The notes under the pieces were generated by a model. It searched no databases and was not told the origin of the DNA. It worked only from the letters and a program-made list of their open reading frames with translations. A stretch of 64,000 nucleotides of DNA from Corallium rubrum. Lineage: Eukaryota; Cnidaria; Anthozoa; Scleralcyonacea; Coralliidae. Location: positions 16,565,111 through 16,629,110 of the forward strand of contig OZ036001.1 of assembly GCA_964035015.1 (NCBI GenBank), written 5' to 3'. A program made the translations under genes and the position numbers. Of this stretch, positions 1 to 10,725 are shown piece after piece (positions within the stretch are counted from its first letter, which is position 1; the number at the start of each line of letters is the position of its first letter).

Positions 1-218
1 CTAAATCCATTGCTCGATGTGTCAAAGGTACCATCCCAGTTCGCATGGCTAACCGTTCCCCAACTCCTGTAATATTACACAAGGGCATGCATATTGGAAC
101 CTTCAGTCCATTGGTTCACATTCCACCTGATGGTATGATTCCACCTAACAGCTACTGTTTAGCCGAAGAACGTACAGCTCATGTGGCCCGGGTAGAACTG
201 AATGAATCTCGTCGATGA
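1..218 (+). pseudogene. Ty3/gypsy protease-RT linker (C-terminal part)
   Basis: In the frame starting at base 3 the reading is open to a stop at 216-218. It shows a motif typical of the segment between aspartic protease and RT in gypsy-like pol genes (VRMANRSPTPVILHKG, then GTFSPL). The stop separates it from the RT frame starting near 240, so either a frame change or a disabling mutation lies at 216-240. The protease active site itself is off the left edge. Confidence 0.7.
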
Positions 219-239
219 CGCACTCCTGGCGACACCCCT

Positions 240-1953
240 TTGAACTTTCAGTTTAACCAAGCCGCTGTTCAAGGAAAAGAACGAGAACGTCTTGCTCGAT
301 TGTTGCACAAATATGACGACACATTTGCCAAGTCGGATGATGATCTAGGCCAAACTGATGCCATTTATCACAGAATTGAAACTGGAACCACACCACCTAT
401 TCGACAATCAGCTCGTCGCACATCTGTCCCTCAGAAAGAAGAGATCTCAAAACAGCTGAAATCTATGCTGAATCGAGGTGTTGTACAACCAAATACCAGT
501 CCTTGGTCATCACCTGTTGTTCTGGTACAGAAGAAGGATGGGACAACGCGTTTCTGCATTGATTTCCGGAAACTTAACTCTGTCACCTACAAGGATGCTT
601 ACCCATTACCGCGTATCGATGAATCTCTAGATGCCCTCTCCGAAGCACGCTATTTCACCACCTTAGACCTGGCCTCTCGGTATTGACAGGTAGCAGTCCA
701 TCCACATGATCGACAGAAGACCGTTTTCACAACCCACCAGGGATTATTCGAATTTAGAGTGATGCCTTTTGGTCTATGCAATGTGCCGGCAACATTTCAA
801 CGCTTAATGGAGTTCGTTCTTGTGGGATTGCAGTGGACAACATGTCTTATCTACCTTGACGATATCATCATTTTCTCTGCCACGTTTGACCAACACTTGG
901 AGAGACTTGAAGAGATATTGCAGCGACTCAAGTTGGCTGGATTAAAACTCAAACCAAGCAAATGTCAGTTCGTGCGAAGTGAAGTTGTTTATCTTGGTCA
1001 CCATATTTCTGCACAAGGAGTTTCGCCCAACCCAGACAAAGTCTGAACAGTCCTCCAGTACCCTGTCCCTTGCAACCCACACGAAGTTTGCCAGTTTTTA
1101 GGACTTGCTTCGTATTATCGCCGGTTTATACCTTCGTTCGCTACAATTGCATCTCCATTACACCACCTGACTGACAAAGGGCGTTCTTTCACCTGGACAA
1201 TGGAGTGCCAGTCCGCCTTCGACACACTTAAGCGCTGTTTAGTGTCAGCACCTGTTTTAGCCTTTCCTCGGTTTAACACGGTATTTCGGTTGCAGACGGA
1301 TGCAAGTGCATATGGAATAGGCGCTGTTTTATCTCAGACTCAAGACGGACAGGAAAAACCTCTTGCCTACGACATGTCGACATATGACAAAAGCAGAGCG
1401 CAACTACTGTACGACCGAACGCAAAGCCTTGGCAATGGTTTGGAGTCTCAACCAGTTTCGTCCTTACCTGTATGGTCGTTCATTTATTTTTGTAACTGAT
1501 CACAATCCCCTCTGTTGGTTACGTTCAATCAAAGAACCATCTGGTCGTCTAGCTAGATGGATCATGCAACTCGAGCAATACGACTATAGCGTGGTGTATA
1601 GACCCGGGAAGAAACACTCCAATGCTGATTCTCTTTCACGAATTCCAGAAGAAGCGAAAGAACCCAGATCTGCTGTGTCCGCCGTTTCCATCTCTCCCGT
1701 CCTACCAAATGATGAACCAGCTACTCCTTCTCAAGCAGGTGACGATAGCGGTCTGAGCTGTCATGATATAAGCAACGCACAACGGCAAGACCCAGATTTT
1801 GCACAAGTTTTAGCTTGGAAACATGACAACCGACGCCCTTCACGAAACACGTTAAGAACAGCAACCTCATCCGCGAAGAAATGGTTACACCAGTGGAACA
1901 AACTAGTCGTGATTGATGGTGTGCTACATCGAACATGGAAACCAAGACGGTGA
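240..1953 (+). pseudogene. Ty3/gypsy reverse transcriptase and RNase H
   Basis: The RT has the expected blocks in order: SPWSSPVVLVQKKDG, RFCIDFRKLN, FTTLDLASRY, MPFGLCNVPATFQRLM and the catalytic YLDDIIIF box (about 851-874). RNase H follows with LQTDASAYGIGAVL (first Asp) and ends with TDHNPLCWL and the NADSLSR box. Breaks are visible. There is a TGA at 684-686 where a conserved Trp (SRYWQ) is expected and another TGA at about 1044 just after NPDKV. A frameshift lies around 1365-1375, between the frame entered at 1200 and the one entered at 1363. The catalytic residues survive, so the decay is moderate. The product would have been cleaved from a Gag-Pol precursor and would copy element RNA in virus-like particles. 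Confidence 0.93.
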
Positions 1954-3418
1954 GCGGAAAGTACCCATCAAGTGGTGGTACCAAAGGCGTTAGTTCCAGT
2001 CGTTCTCAAAGGATTACACGATGACCCTATGGCTGGACACCTAGGAGTGACTAGAACTGTGGCACGCGTTCGTCAGAGATTTTATTGGTTTGGTGTCCAA
2101 GAAACGGTGGAACAATGGTGTAGGGAATGCGTCAAATGCAGTACAAGGAAATCACCTGTCAAAACAGAACGAGCCCCAATAGTTAGTGTTCCTGTTGTTG
2201 CCCCTTTTGACATGGTCGCACTAGATTTTGTTGGCCCTCTACCGAGAACTGATCGTGGTAACACCATGCTGCTGGTTGTCGCCGACTACAAAGTGTGGGG
2301 AAGCGTTTGCTCTACCTAATCAAGAGGCAGAAACCGTTGCACGAGTACTCGTTGAATAATTCATCTGTGGACACGGTGTACCGAAAATTCTCCACTCAGA
2401 TCAAGGTTCCAACTTCGAATCTAAACTTCTCAGAGAAGTTTTTTCCCTGCTCGGAATTGAGAAGCGAAGGACAACTCCTTACCATCCTCAGGCTGATGGG
2501 CTAGTTGAACGCCTCAATGGTACCATTACAAAGATGCTTTCTACGTATGTCGCAGAGCATCAGCGCGATTGGGATATATGGCTTCCCCATGTAATGATGG
2601 CCTACCGCAGCAGTGTACAAGAATCCACTCAACAAACCCCATTCTTTCTCGTCCACGGTCGTGAGGCACGTTTGCCTATTGATGCCACGATTTCGACACC
2701 ACAGTCAGTTTCCTTGCAGACGACCACTCAGTATGCACAGCAACTGCAGAAAATAATTCGAGACGTCCAGGACAAGGTGACAGCACAGGTGCAGAAAGCA
2801 CAAAATCGCCAGAAAAAGCATTACGACAAGAAAGCGAATGGTGCTGGTTTCAACCCAGGCGATCGAGTTTGGTTACATTGGGCAAGACGGAAACGTGGTC
2901 GTAGTCCCAAGCTTCAATGTCCCTGGCATGGCCCTTTCATCGTCATCGCAAAGACGTCTGAAGTGAATTACAAAATTAAAAGGGAAGGAGGAAGGATTAC
3001 CCAGGTAGTTCACCGTAACCGACTAAAGAAATGCCACAGTGAAGTCCCGGTTGCCAAACGGTCAGATAACCCACGTCCAAAGCCTCAAAGCGAAGAACCG
3101 AATAACCGCAGAGAAATAGTAGCAACGAGACCAGCACAAGAGAATCCAACAGACATAGAGTTGTTACCAGAAGATCGTGTTGGCGTCAATCCTGATGACA
3201 GCGAAGAAGCAATGAATCCAGCACCACAACCTTTACAACCAGGGGTCGTCCCAGAAGAACCAAATCATCGACCTGTCAGGCAACGAAGACCTCCTCAACG
3301 TTTTGGCGACTTTCTTGGACCAGAGTGGGTCGATTTGGAAATGAATGCTTGTCATGATGGTAGCAGTCACGAATGGTTCGAGTGGCTAAAAACTGTTCGT
3401 AGAGAAACTACAAACTAA
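1954..3418 (+). pseudogene. Ty3/gypsy integrase with C-terminal tail
   Basis: An HHCC zinc finger is visible (HDDPMAGHLG ... CRECVKCSTRK, about 2010-2150). The catalytic core follows with VALDFVGPLP (first D), LHSDQGSNF (second D) in another frame, and GLVERLNGT (E). The C-terminal region has a GPFIV motif comparable to the GPY/F module, then a Pro/Glu-rich tail ending at 3418; I see no chromodomain. There is a frameshift near 2290 and a TAA near 2358 inside the core, so the frame must be changed at least once to read through. No intact integrase can be made from this copy. Confidence 0.92.
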
Positions 3419-3459
3419 GACGCGAGACGCGCGGACGTGTCTTTTTGTAGGGGGAGTAA

Positions 3460-3617
3460 TGTCACGCGTGTATCTCGAGGGTGTTTGACATTAAGAACAT
3501 GTGACGGCAGTGACGTCACTGGTAGGACTGACTTGTTGTTTTCCTTGACTGCCTCGTGTTTAGGAGGCTTGTTCGAGTTGTAAATAAACTTAATAGAAAC
3601 CTGCTTGTTCTTGTCAG

Positions 3618-3623
<6 letters not shown>
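3460..3623 (+). repeat. Start of the Ty3/gypsy 3' LTR
   Basis: The TG start lies directly after the purine tract and is followed by a non-coding stretch with AATAAA at about 3582 (a possible polyadenylation signal). The LTR cannot be followed past the TA microsatellite and its 5' partner is outside the window, so its length is unknown. Confidence 0.55.
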
Positions 3624-4045
<422 letters not shown>

Positions 4046-4150
4046 ATATAGAAAAAGTTCAGACTCAACAGTTGTGATTTGACGTTTTATTACTAGTTAG
4101 TTTCGTGACACACGCGTATGGTGTGGTACTCTTCAGATAAAATGGTCTAA
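4046..4150 (-). ncRNA. Penelope-type terminal piece with hammerhead-like motif (copy 1)
   Basis: Read on the minus strand, the segment shows CTGAAGA, a roughly 9-bp hairpin stem with one mismatch, then GAAAC. This is the conserved core of a hammerhead ribozyme (CUGANGA ... GAAA). Flanking arms (ATTTTAT before the core, ATAAAAC after it) pair as stem I. The segment is about 90% identical to 5845-5964. Hammerheads in the terminal repeats of Penelope-like elements are established; assigning this copy to them is inference. This copy has changes in the outer part of stem I. Confidence 0.55.
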
Positions 4151-4200
4151 TGATAATGCGGCTTTCAGATAAAATGGTCTAATGATAATGCGGCTTTCCC
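4134..4200. repeat. 33-bp tandem duplication
   Basis: The stretch running from CAGATAAAATGG to GCGGCTTTC occurs twice in a row, joining the end of the hammerhead piece to the following GC-rich module. It looks like a replication-slippage or insertion junction. Confidence 0.85.
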
Positions 4201-4425
4201 GAGGGGGCAACCCCCGGGCAACCCGCTGGCAACCCACGGGCATGGCACGGGATTTGTTTTAAAATCACGCCCCAGAGACAGGGGATTTAGCCCACTTTTG
4301 TATTTTGTCAAATTACCCCCGGGGACATACCCCCGGGATTTGCACATCTCCTGTTGTTACATGGGTCAGCGGCGATTCGTCGAGAAACGCTTCAAAGAAA
4401 CAATCTCGCGCAACACGAGGTAAGT
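4185..4425 (+). promoter_or_regulatory. GC-rich 5' module of the SAM-domain element (copy 1)
   Basis: A block rich in CCCCCGGG-type inverted motifs, then AAATCACGCCCC and a CACATCTCCTGTTGTTACATGG stretch. It is nearly identical to 6215-6450 and ends in a plausible exon with a GTAAGT donor at about 4420. Being the most GC-rich part of an AT-rich region and lying just upstream of the SAM exons in both copies, it is a candidate promoter and leader of that element. No transcription evidence is available. Confidence 0.5.
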
Positions 4426-4654
4426 GTTTGTAATCGAAGAATCCTTCATATTTGGATGAATAATTAAGTTATCCATCACCAGAATGTGCTCTTAATTTTA
4501 AAGAAGAAATTTTGGAAGCCTACGCAAAAAAGTTTGAGGAAAACAGGTATTCTTGCGCAGGTTTTGTTCCGGCAATGTCGATGTATTATAAACTACCAGT
4601 ATGCAATGCAACTGTTAATATATCTTGCATGTTTATGTTAAACATGAGTACCTG

Positions 4655-4880
4655 GGGCCGGGGTTGAAGAAATTGGAATTCTGAAAGAACTATTACACTT
4701 CCCGGAATTCCACATTGCATTTAAAAGCTCCCTGGAAATGTTAAAAATATGGTTATCTCATTGGGCCTCCCATGGAATTCCAAGTAATTTTATAACATGT
4801 TTAATCCCCATTGGAAATTCATTATATTAGAACTTGTATCCCCTCCAGGAATTTCCAAAGTGCTCAACCCCAGGTGCATG
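4655..4880. mobile_element. MITE-like element in the SAM intron, copy 1
   Basis: The ends are inverted (CCTGGGGCCGGGGTTGA at 4652 against CTCAACCCCAGG at 4863-4874), with GGAATTCC-type motifs repeated inside. The same element sits at 6715-6945 as part of the segmental duplication. Confidence 0.6.
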
Positions 4881-4900
4881 CTTCTAAGATGCAGTTGCAT

Positions 4901-4942
<42 letters not shown>
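4901..4942. repeat. (AAT)n microsatellite
   Basis: About 14 perfect AAT units. The duplicate copy at 6966-6982 has only about five units, a length difference expected of a slippage-prone repeat. Confidence 0.97.
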
Positions 4943-4943
<1 letters not shown>

Positions 4944-4944
4944 G

Positions 4945-5065
4945 TAAAGGTTAGTAACCGAAACCGAGGTCACTATACTGGTTATGAACCGGAGGGCCGC
5001 AGGCCCGAGGTTAATAACCACCATAGTGACCAAGGTTGAGGTCACTAACCGACTTCGTTTATTCA
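4945..5065. repeat. Inverted-repeat hairpin (copy 1)
   Basis: GAGGTCACTATACTGGTTAT ... GAGGGCC / GCA / GGCCC ... ATAACCACCATAGTGACC folds back on itself, and outer TTAGTAACCG / CACTAACCGA segments are similar but in partly direct order. It is present in the second copy at about 6985-7105. Confidence 0.7.
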
Positions 5066-5844
5066 TGACACAGATGATATTTGTCATTATTTAACAAAAA
5101 AAAGTATTCTAGACATGGTTCTAAAGTGATATAGGAGGTCATTTAATATGCTAGGTCAATAACCTATTTATTAACCGCGGCGGTACATCAAAGATAATTT
5201 ATGCATGAATAAACTAGTGATAATAATCACACAACTATTTGTAGGATACAGCAAGAACACTTACCTCAATTAACAAAGGAGTGGCTACAAGAAATGGGCA
5301 TTTCTGTGATTGGGGACATTATGACTATTTTGAGTAGTGCTAAGAAGCAGGTTAGTATACAGGAATAAATTAACCTATTCCTGCCCAGGTCAGCCTAGTC
5401 TTTCTTTTGCTGAATAAAATCATCTGACATTAGCTAGAATAGAATATTCTGTTGTTAATTAACCAGAATAAATGGATGAGAAATTCATAAAACTCTGTCT
5501 AGCTTTTTGTGTAGATGAGAGAATGAATAAAATGTTGTAAAACACTTATATTATACAAGCAATATTTCCAGACAAATGGAATATTATTGATATATGTGAG
5601 GACGTCAATGTTCATCAAGCCCAAAATGCTCAGAAAATGTTTCTAAGACTCAGACAGGGATTGAACCTGCAGGGACAGATTCCAGTCACAAACTTGAAGA
5701 ACATTGGCATTATTACAGATATCAATAGTAATATTAAATCGGTCACCTTTACTCATTTAAGTAATATTATTATCCAAGCTTGTACATATGCCACATGTAT
5801 ATCAGTTATCACTTACATCAACTGCTCGATTTATATATATAACG

Positions 5845-5964
5845 TATATAACATATATAGAAAAAGTTCAAAGACTCAACAGTTGTGATTAGACGTTTTA
5901 TTACTACTTTGTTTCGTGCCACACGCGTATGGTGTGGTACTCTTCAGATAAAATGGTCTAATGA
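5845..5964 (-). ncRNA. Hammerhead-like ribozyme, Penelope-type terminal piece (copy 2)
   Basis: On the minus strand the order is stem I 5' arm (ATTAGAC and ATTTTAT), core CTGAAGA, a stem II of about nine pairs with one A.C mismatch, GAAAC, a short stem III and a UA cleavage context, then the stem I 3' arm (ATAAAAC and GTCTAAT). Both halves of stem I pair almost perfectly over about 14 positions. This matches the type I hammerhead layout known from Penelope-like retroelements. The conserved nucleotides and three helices are seen directly; activity is inferred. Confidence 0.65.
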
Positions 5965-6204
5965 CTAAGATGTAATTACACAGAGAATTATATAAGAATC
6001 TAGATGAGGAAGCTTGTTGAAGTTCTTAACGTCCATTTGTTAGTTTGAATTTTCAAAATTTTCAAAATTTAACCGTTTTTATGCATGTAATGTTATACTA
6101 TAAACATGAATAATCCACTTGAACTAATAGATAAGTAGTTGTCAAAAAAATGAAGGAAAAAAAATGAACAAGAGGTCCCGGAAGGCTTATAATAAGTATT
6201 AAGT

Positions 6205-6450
6205 ATAATGCGGGGTATCAGCGGCTTTCCCGAGGGGGCGACCCCCAGGCAACCCGCTGGCAACCCACGGGCATGGCACGGGATTTGTTTTAAAATCACG
6301 CCCCAGAGACAGGGATTTAGCCCACTTTTGTATTTTGTCAAATTACCCCCGGGGACATACCCCCGGGATTTGCACATCTCCTGTTGTTACATGGGTCAGC
6401 GGTGATTCGTCGAGAAACGCTTCAAATAAACAATCTCGCGCTACACGAGG
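6205..6450 (+). promoter_or_regulatory. GC-rich 5' module of the SAM-domain element (copy 2)
   Basis: Near-identical to 4185-4425. It ends in GAAACGCTTCAAATAAACAAT and an exon-like stretch followed by GTAAGTGTTTG at about 6450. It lies 75 bp before the intact ATG of the SAM exon, so it is the better candidate for a functional leader and promoter. Confidence 0.5.
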
Positions 6451-6524
6451 TAAGTGTTTGTAATCGAAGAATCCTTCATATTTGGATGAATAATTAAGTC
6501 ATCCATCACCAGAATTAAAGGTTC

Positions 6525-7870
6525 ATGGATTGGAGAGAATTTTTTCGTGCTCTTAATTTTAAAGAAGAAATTTTGGAAGCCTACGCAAAAACGTTTGAGG
6601 AAAACAGGTATTCTTGCGCAGGTTTTGTTCCGGCAATGTCGATGTATTATAAACTACCAGTATGCAATGCAACTGTTAATATATGTTGCATGTTTATGTT
6701 AAATATGAGTACCTGGGACCGGGGTTGAAGAAATTGGAATTCTGAGAAAGAACTATTACACTTCTCGGATTTCCACATGGCATTTAAAAGCTCCCTGGAA
6801 ATGTTAAAAATATGGTTATCTCATTGGGGCTCCCATGGAATTCCAAGTAATTTTATAACATGTTTAATCCCCATTGGAAATTCATTATATTAAAACTTGT
6901 ATCCCCTCCAGGAATTTCCAAAGTGCTCAACCCCAGGTGCATGCTTCTAAGATGCAGTTGCATGTAATAATAATAATAATAAGTAAAGGTTAGTAACCGA
7001 ATCCGAGGTCACTACACTGGTTATTAACCTGAGGGCCGCAGGCCCGAGGTTAATAACCACCATAGTGACCAAGGTTGAGGTCACTAACCGACTTAGTTTA
7101 TTCGTGACACAGATGATATTTGTCATTATTTAACAAAAAAAAGTATTCTAGACATGGTTTTAAAGCGATATAGGAGGTCATTTAATATGCTAGGTCAAAA
7201 ACCTATTTATTAACCGCGGCGGTACATCAAAGATAATTTATGCATGAATAAACTAATGATAATAATCACACAACTATTTGTAGGATACAGCAAGAACACT
7301 TACCTCAATTAACAAAGGAGTGGCTACAAGAAATGGGCATTTCTGTGATTGGGGACATTATGACTATTTTGAGTAGTGCTAAGAAGCAGGTTAGTATACA
7401 GGAATAAATTAACCTATTCCTGCCCAGGCCAGCCTAGTCTTTCTTTTGCTGAATAAAATCATCTGATATTAGCTAGAATAGAGCATTCTGTTGTTAATTA
7501 ACCAGAATAAATGGATGAGAAATTCATAAAACTCTGTCTAGCTTTTTGTGTAGATGAAAGAATGAATAAAATGCTGTAAAACACTTATATTATACAAGCA
7601 ATATTTCCAGACAAATGGAATATTATTGATATATGTGAGGACGTCAATGTTCATCAAGCCCAAGATGCTCAGAAAATGTTTCTAAGACTCAGACAGGGAT
7701 TGAACCTGCAGGGACAGATTCCAGTCACAAACTTGAAGAACATTGACATTATTACAGATATCAATAGTAATATTATTAAATCGGTCACCTTTACTCATTT
7801 AAGTAATATTATTATCCAAGCTTGTACATATACCACATGTATATCAGTTATCACTTACATCAACTGCTCG

Positions 7871-7917
<47 letters not shown>

Positions 7918-8478
7918 ATGAAACAGTGAAAAGTGATAGACTGTCAATAATGTAATGTTTTATGCTGACGTTTCGAGCGAAGGCCCTTCATCAGAGCACA
8001 CTGAGGTTCGAAAATAAAAGTATCTGTTTTTATGTTCTAGTCTAGGGGCGTGTCAAACTTAAAGGCCAATCATTATTGACAGTCTATCACTTTTCACTGT
8101 TTCATCTCGTATTCTACACTGTCTATGCAGCACCAATACTTTTTTGAAATATATATATATATATAATCCAAATAGTGTAATAAAAGTAGTGTGCTGCGTA
8201 GGCAGTGTTGAAACGAAAATCAAAATATGGTATAGTAGGTTAATACTGCCGAAACAGAGAACGTGAATGGTCTAACGTTTCGAGCGAAGGCCCTTCGTCA
8301 GAGAGAAACGTAAAGAGTAAAACAAACAACGAGCTTATATACGCGAGATAATCACGTGATAAAAATTAGCCAATCAGATAAAGGTAACCAAGACAAACTA
8401 ATAATGAGATTCAAAAGAATAAGCCAATCAGAGCAAAGTAACAATAACAAATAAATAATGAGATGCGAAAGCCATTTG

Positions 8479-8575
<97 letters not shown>

Positions 8576-8748
8576 CACAAAAGTGCTGTCATGGACCAAA
8601 GAACAAAAATCTATTCTTGCATAATATTGAAGTAGGAATGAACTCATGCAATGAAGCATTCTATTAAAATTTTAATAATCTTACATGATCTGCACTTCTT
8701 CTCAGGTGCCACTTAAATCAGTTGATGTCCATCAATCAAATAAATCAG
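6525..8748 (+). CDS. SAM-domain protein exons 1-3 (SAM domain similar to that of C19orf47)
   Basis: Exon 1 (6525-6607) starts with ATG (MDWREFFRALNF) and ends at GTATTC. Exon 2 (7284-7389) is preceded by TAG and followed by GTTAGT. Joined, they read in frame as one SAM fold, with conserved KFEENR-like, LTKEWLQEMGI and VIGDIMTILSSAKK segments. This is the pattern of the C19orf47-type SAM domain, which mediates protein-protein self-association. Exon 3 (8706-8748) is short and ends at GTGAGA. The obvious continuation is the coding block from 10726, but the exon 3/exon 4 phase does not fit without an indel. I infer that the SAM domain is the N-terminus of a transposon-encoded protein rather than a host gene. 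Confidence 0.65.
6715..6950. mobile_element. MITE-like element in the SAM intron, copy 2
   Basis: Same element as 4655-4880, again between a CCGGGGTTGA left end and a CTCAACCCCAGG right end. Confidence 0.6.
7873..7913. repeat. (TA)n microsatellite
   Basis: About 20 TA units at the right boundary of the second SAM-module copy, directly before a Penelope-like fold-back piece. Confidence 0.97.
7915..8110. mobile_element. Penelope-type fold-back fragment with hammerhead-like core
   Basis: 36-bp terminal arms (GATGAAACAGTGAAAAGTGA at 7918 and its reverse complement ending near 8106) enclose about 120 bp. On the minus strand the inside reads CTGATGA, a GGGC/GCTC stem with a CTTC loop, GAAAC and GTC. 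AGCA after the GTC pairs with TGCT before CTGATGA. One extra A follows CTGATGA, as in the other Penelope-type copies here. The terminal-repeat origin is inferred from the hammerhead and from resemblance to 8165-8475. Confidence 0.6.
8165..8475. mobile_element. Penelope-like element terminal repeat fragment
   Basis: It contains CTGCCGAAACAGAGAAC (8247-8263), the reverse complement of a segment at about 47858-47876 beside the Penelope-like endonuclease gene, so both belong to one family. On the minus strand CTGACGA, a GGGC/GCTC hairpin and GAAAC form a second hammerhead-like core at about 8275-8305, with only three base pairs of stem I next to the core. No coding sequence is present. Confidence 0.6.
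8479..8580. repeat. (TA)n followed by (CA)n microsatellite
   Basis: About 21 TA units run directly into about 28 CA units. The open frames here are repeat artefacts. Confidence 0.97.
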
Positions 8749-9149
8749 GTGAGATATAAAAAACATTAAAATATGCTATGTGTTATAATTATAGCATATT
8801 TGATAATAATAATAATAATAATGACATATTGCCTTTTTGTTGGGAAAACTACTTTACATGTATACATTGAGTGCAATGCTGTACATTTGTTTACCTTTAT
8901 TTGCATTTTCGTTTTTTTTTTGTTTTGTTTTGACAACTTTATTGGGAATAGCTAGATTTAAATTACATACTAACAAAAAAACCCCAAAAAAACCAAACAA
9001 AAAACAAACAAACTAGCTATTAGACCCAAAAGGGCACGTGCGAACGGGAGCGATGCACCCATGCAAGGCACCGCCCCTAGGGTAAAAATAAAAAAATAAA
9101 AAAAATATTTATATCTAATTATGAGAAAACGAATTATTTACATGTATAA

Positions 9150-10165
9150 ATTGAAGTTAATTAATGGCCAGATGCTCGATGGCATGAGCAGGTTCTTACT
9201 AAGGACCGAGTACAAAGTCTATCAGGATCAAAAGTTGAATGTAAAAGATTAACCATTCTTTGGTGGACAAAGTGTTGAAAAGATTTAGAGCTAGAAAATA
9301 CACTTTCAGTTGCTAAGGTATGAATAAAGTTCCATAATTTAACGATACGATTAAAATAGGAGCCCTGAAACGAACTGGTCTTACATAGAGGAGTTCTCAG
9401 ATTCAAGGAGTTGCTTTGTTTTGTGCGGCCATGAGATATTAGGGTTACAAAGTTATACGCATTCAGGTCAGTGTTACCATGCAGGCAATTATAAAAAAAT
9501 ACTAGGTCTTTCTGCTCTCTGTCGTAGACTAGCGGCAGTAGATCCAGGGTGACAAGCCTTTCTTTATACGATATTTCACCACGGCGAGTTCTAAGAATCC
9601 ATCTCGTGGCCCTCCTCTGAACACGCTCAATTTTTTCCTTGAGGCAGGACTGGGTCGGAGACCAGACTTGTGTCCCAAAGCAAAGTTGCGATTTGACAAG
9701 CGATAAATACAGTGTCCACCTGACTGTCACATCCGTCAAAAGTGGACAGTTCCGCTTAAGTAGTCCAAGAAGCTTATTGGCTTTAGCTACAATGACGTGC
9801 ACATGTTTATCCCATGAAGGGTGCTAGTATTAATCACTCCAATATCTTTCTCTTCTGAGACACGCTCAAGCGGCACTTGATTAAGGCTGTAATTATATGT
9901 CAAAGGGTTTCTCTTCTGTGTCACTGTTAGCGCTTTACACTTAGACGCATTAAAGCGGATGTTGTTTCGCTTTGTCCACTCGTCCAAGCGTGATAGAGTA
10001 TTCTGTAAGGCTATGCAATCATATGCGGACGTTATACTACGATAGATTTTGGTATCGTCGGCATATAGCGCAACCATCGCTCCACCTTCCACTACGTTCG
10101 GTAGATCGTTTATGAAAATTGTGAACAATAGTGGGTCCAGGAGGCTCACTCTATTTTCTAGCCCA
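9150..10165 (-). pseudogene. LINE reverse transcriptase, 5'-truncated
   Basis: The minus-strand frame begins inside the RT palm at about 10149 with PLLFTIFINDLPN and the catalytic YADDTKIY box, followed by FNASKCKALTV. A frameshift near 9800-9830 moves to the second frame, which carries the thumb and C-terminal region (SLVKSQLCFGTQVWSP, RRATRWILRTRR, LDLLPLVYDRE) and ends at 9161. This is the usual 3' remnant of a CR1/L2/jockey-type non-LTR retrotransposon truncated during reverse transcription. The RT fingers, endonuclease and ORF1 are absent. Confidence 0.9.
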
Positions 10166-10169
10166 CTAA

Positions 10170-10725
10170 AGTGATTGAAGGGACTAAAACGAGTCCTGGA
10201 TTTAAACAGAAAACCCTAGTGTTCTCACAGGAAAGTAGAACTCTGGAAATTGGACCCACACTTTCGGTAAGTGCAGTGTATTTATTGCAAATTTACTTAT
10301 TGTACGTGTACTTTTTGTATTACTATTAGTAATTTGAAACAACCTGAAGCTGTACTGCTTTAACAGTAAGTCAAGTTATAAGTGTATTAAACAGTATAGC
10401 TTGAAGGTGTTTCAAGCATAAACAAGGCCGTAAAGTGTAAAATACACATGGTACTAATTTATTTTCAAAAAAGTGAAATGTCAATAATAGGCCAATACAG
10501 GGACGACCCCCAGCCGGTGAAGCAGTGTTAAACGTTAAAAGAGACTGAATCTTCTCCACAAAAATATCCAATATCTTGATAACCCTGCTGGATTTTTTTC
10601 AGCTATCTGACATATCTCGTATCTGGACGGATAGTAAAGATCACTCACTATTCGATGCACCCTAACAAACTCCCTTGCTGAATTTGTGCTATCATGGTAA
10701 AATATTTAATTTCCTGTGCTGTTAG
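10170..10725. other. Intron-like non-coding interval
   Basis: No supported gene. A fragment at about 10600-10670 (CTATCTGAC ... TATCTGGACGGATAGT ... TTCGATGCACC) resembles the CTGGATA-type repeats at 15150-15780. The interval ends at a TTAG acceptor at 10722-10725. Confidence 0.6.

Larger units (their letters stand above)
1..3620 (+). mobile_element. Ty3/gypsy LTR retrotransposon, degenerate, 5' end outside the window
   Basis: Coding order is the protease-to-RT linker (about 1-220), reverse transcriptase, RNase H, integrase and a C-terminal tail. This is the pol order of Ty3/gypsy elements (Metaviridae). After the last codon (3418) come a purine-rich run (GTAGGGGGAGTA, about 3447-3458), which is a plausible polypurine tract, and then TGTCACG at 3460, a plausible LTR start. 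The right end of the LTR is lost in a TA microsatellite from 3624. No gag or 5' LTR lies in the window and I see no envelope gene. Several stops and frameshifts make the copy inactive. Confidence 0.93.
4480..5350 (+). pseudogene. SAM-domain exon pair, copy 1 (N-terminus deleted)
   Basis: This is the counterpart of the exons at 6525-6607 and 7284-7389. About 34 bases holding the start codon and the first residues (MDWREFF) are missing at 4484, so this copy has no usable start. The remainder of exon 1 ends at a GTATTC donor (about 4546) and exon 2 spans about 5246-5350. The intron contains the same MITE, ATT microsatellite and hairpin as copy 2. Sequence identity to copy 2 is visibly above 95%, so the duplication is recent. 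Confidence 0.75.
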
